A stretch of 6,499 nt of DNA from the NCBI GenBank assembly GCA_900550295.1, contig URRM01000085.1, positions 1-6,499 on the forward strand. Direction: 5' to 3'. Within the stretch, counting starts at the first letter, position 1. Each line of letters opens with the position of its first letter. The DNA is from an uncultured bacterium. Lineage in GTDB: Bacteria > Cyanobacteriota > Vampirovibrionia > Gastranaerophilales > Gastranaerophilaceae. This document shows, piece after piece, positions 5,725 through 6,499 of the stretch. Made by a program: the position numbers and the translations under genes. A model generated the notes under the pieces. It made no database searches and was not told where the DNA came from. It worked only from the letters and a program-made list of their open reading frames with translations.

Positions 5725-6156
5725 ATGAATTTAATTAAAAATTTAATCAAAAATTTGGCTATTTCAATAATAAACACAGCACTTACAGTATTTATTTGTT
5801 ATTGGAACATTATGGCAATTATTAATGCATTTCAAACACCAAATGCAGACTGGAACCAAGTTTGGACTTATTTAGTTTGCTCTGTTGTAATCTTAGTAAT
5901 TATGTGGATTTCAGCATTTCTAAAATTCTTAAAAAGACTTGCCTTCGTAATTTTAGTTTTACTTTTAGTCGGCTGGTTCTATTTACCTCAACTTCTACCT
6001 AACGTTACAAATAACATGTGCGTTACAATGGGCTCTTGCAAAGCTGGTAGCGAAGTAACAACAGCTGTTTCAGGAAAATTTGTAATAAACAAACAAACTT
6101 GTCTACAAAATAAATGGAAATGGGATGACAAGAAACAAGTTTGCAAAACTAAGTAA
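5725..6156 (+). CDS. three-helix membrane protein with a four-cysteine C-terminal tail, function unknown
   Basis: This 143-residue protein has hydrophobic segments at about 11-35, 47-66 and 72-90. Basic residues Lys5 and Lys9 before the first segment and Lys67, Lys70 and Arg71 between the second and third, with Asp42 in the first loop, predict N-terminus inside and C-terminus outside. The tail (91-143) carries Cys99, Cys105, Cys126 and Cys140, enough for two disulfides in the periplasm, and ends with a CLQNKWKWDDKKQVC motif (126-140) of the short Cys-Trp-Asp-Cys kind seen in small extracellular repeats. I cannot assign a family. It is first in a unit with the gene at 6171, 14 bases downstream. 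The start is supported by GAGG seven bases upstream. Confidence 0.85.
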   Translation: MNLIKNLIKNLAISIINTALTVFICYWNIMAIINAFQTPNADWNQVWTYLVCSVVILVIMWISAFLKFLKRLAFVILVLLLVGWFYLPQLLPNVTNNMCVTMGSCKAGSEVTTAVSGKFVINKQTCLQNKWKWDDKKQVCKTK

Positions 6157-6170
6157 CAGGATTTTATAAC

Positions 6171-6499
6171 ATGAAAAATATTCTTAATGATATAAAAAGC
6201 ATGATTAAAGGCGAAAAAGAAATTTCTACAAAAGATGCCTTTGCGCTTATGAACAAAGAACTTGAAGAGGCTGAAAAAGCATACGGTAAAGAGATTTTTC
6301 CTAATGAAAAAGTTCTTTCACCGGAAGAAGTACACTATCGTGCGTTAAAACTAAAATCAGGTGCGCCTTTTGAAAAAATTCAAGAGCAATATGCCAAGCT
6401 AAAAAAGAAATATAATCCTGATTTATACAAAGATAACGAAACTAAGTTTGAAAAATCAAAAGAATTAGATGCAAGAGTTGAGTTTGCATACAGCTATTT
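6171..6499 (+). CDS. partial protein with a degenerate J-domain (NPD instead of HPD), 3' end outside the window
   Basis: The frame is open from ATG 6171 to the window edge, 109 complete codons. Residues 1-50 are charged and helical (MKNILNDIKSMIKGEKEIST at 1-20). Residues about 54-109 match the J-domain plan of DnaJ co-chaperones: helix I around YRALKLKSGAP (56-66), helix II PFEKIQEQYAKLKKKY (66-81), the loop NPD (82-84) where HPD is expected, and helix III KFEKSKELDARVEFAYSY (92-109) with the usual final AY. In true J-proteins the HPD His is needed to stimulate Hsp70 ATPase, so this one may be a J-like protein that does not activate DnaK. No membrane segment is seen. The SD is weak (AGGA at 6158-6161), and the gene starts 14 bases after the membrane-protein gene, so the two are probably co-transcribed. 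Similarity to the J-domain is my reading of the pattern, not a search result. Confidence 0.75.
   Translation, partial: MKNILNDIKSMIKGEKEISTKDAFALMNKELEEAEKAYGKEIFPNEKVLSPEEVHYRALKLKSGAPFEKIQEQYAKLKKKYNPDLYKDNETKFEKSKELDARVEFAYSY

Noticed and set aside
1..6499. Mobile element or recent transfer
   Set aside because: No transposase, integrase, terminal repeats, tRNA or target duplications are visible, and base composition looks even across the window.

Overview
The window is AT-rich chromosomal DNA from a bacterium using the standard genetic code: TGA ends the gene at 5011-5574, while TAA and TAG end the others, so TGA is not recoded. Most genes have Shine-Dalgarno (SD) sites of the AAGGAG or GAGG type, and promoters have TATAAT-like -10 boxes. 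Two proteins carry Gram-negative-style export signals. Base composition and the style of the small exported proteins remind me of gut Melainabacteria/Vampirovibrionia (Gastranaerophilales). That is a weak impression; other AT-rich lineages are possible.

Left and centre (1-4850, minus strand): a probable three-gene operon reading right to left. It begins with a WYL-domain transcription factor (3866-4834). After 66 bases comes a large UvrD/PcrA-type helicase fused to a RecB/AddB-like PD-(D/E)XK nuclease with a four-cysteine Fe-S signature (749-3799). After 23 bases comes a small exported or membrane-anchored beta-rich protein (48-725). A strong, probably bidirectional hairpin terminator closes the unit at 5-47. 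The pairing of a WYL regulator with an AdnB-like helicase-nuclease recalls mycobacterial PafBC, which controls DNA-damage genes including adnAB. It suggests a DNA-break repair or foreign-DNA degradation module that responds to nucleic acid.

Divergent control region (4835-5010): an extended -10 promoter reads left into the WYL gene. A 12-bp palindrome and a short inverted repeat lie in that gene's leader. Opposite them, on the plus strand, is an unreported-looking 20-codon hydrophobic ORF with a strong SD (4918-4980), followed by an extended -10 box placed so that the next gene may be translated from a leaderless mRNA.

Right side (5011-6499, plus strand): a secreted small beta-rich protein (5011-5574), a structured intergenic stretch with repeated GATAC words and an intrinsic terminator (5575-5672), then a new promoter and a two-gene unit. 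That unit comprises a three-helix membrane protein with a four-cysteine, probably periplasmic tail (5725-6156) and, cut off by the window edge, a protein with a degenerate J-domain carrying NPD in place of HPD (6171-6499). No tRNA, rRNA, CRISPR, insertion sequence or integrase is visible.
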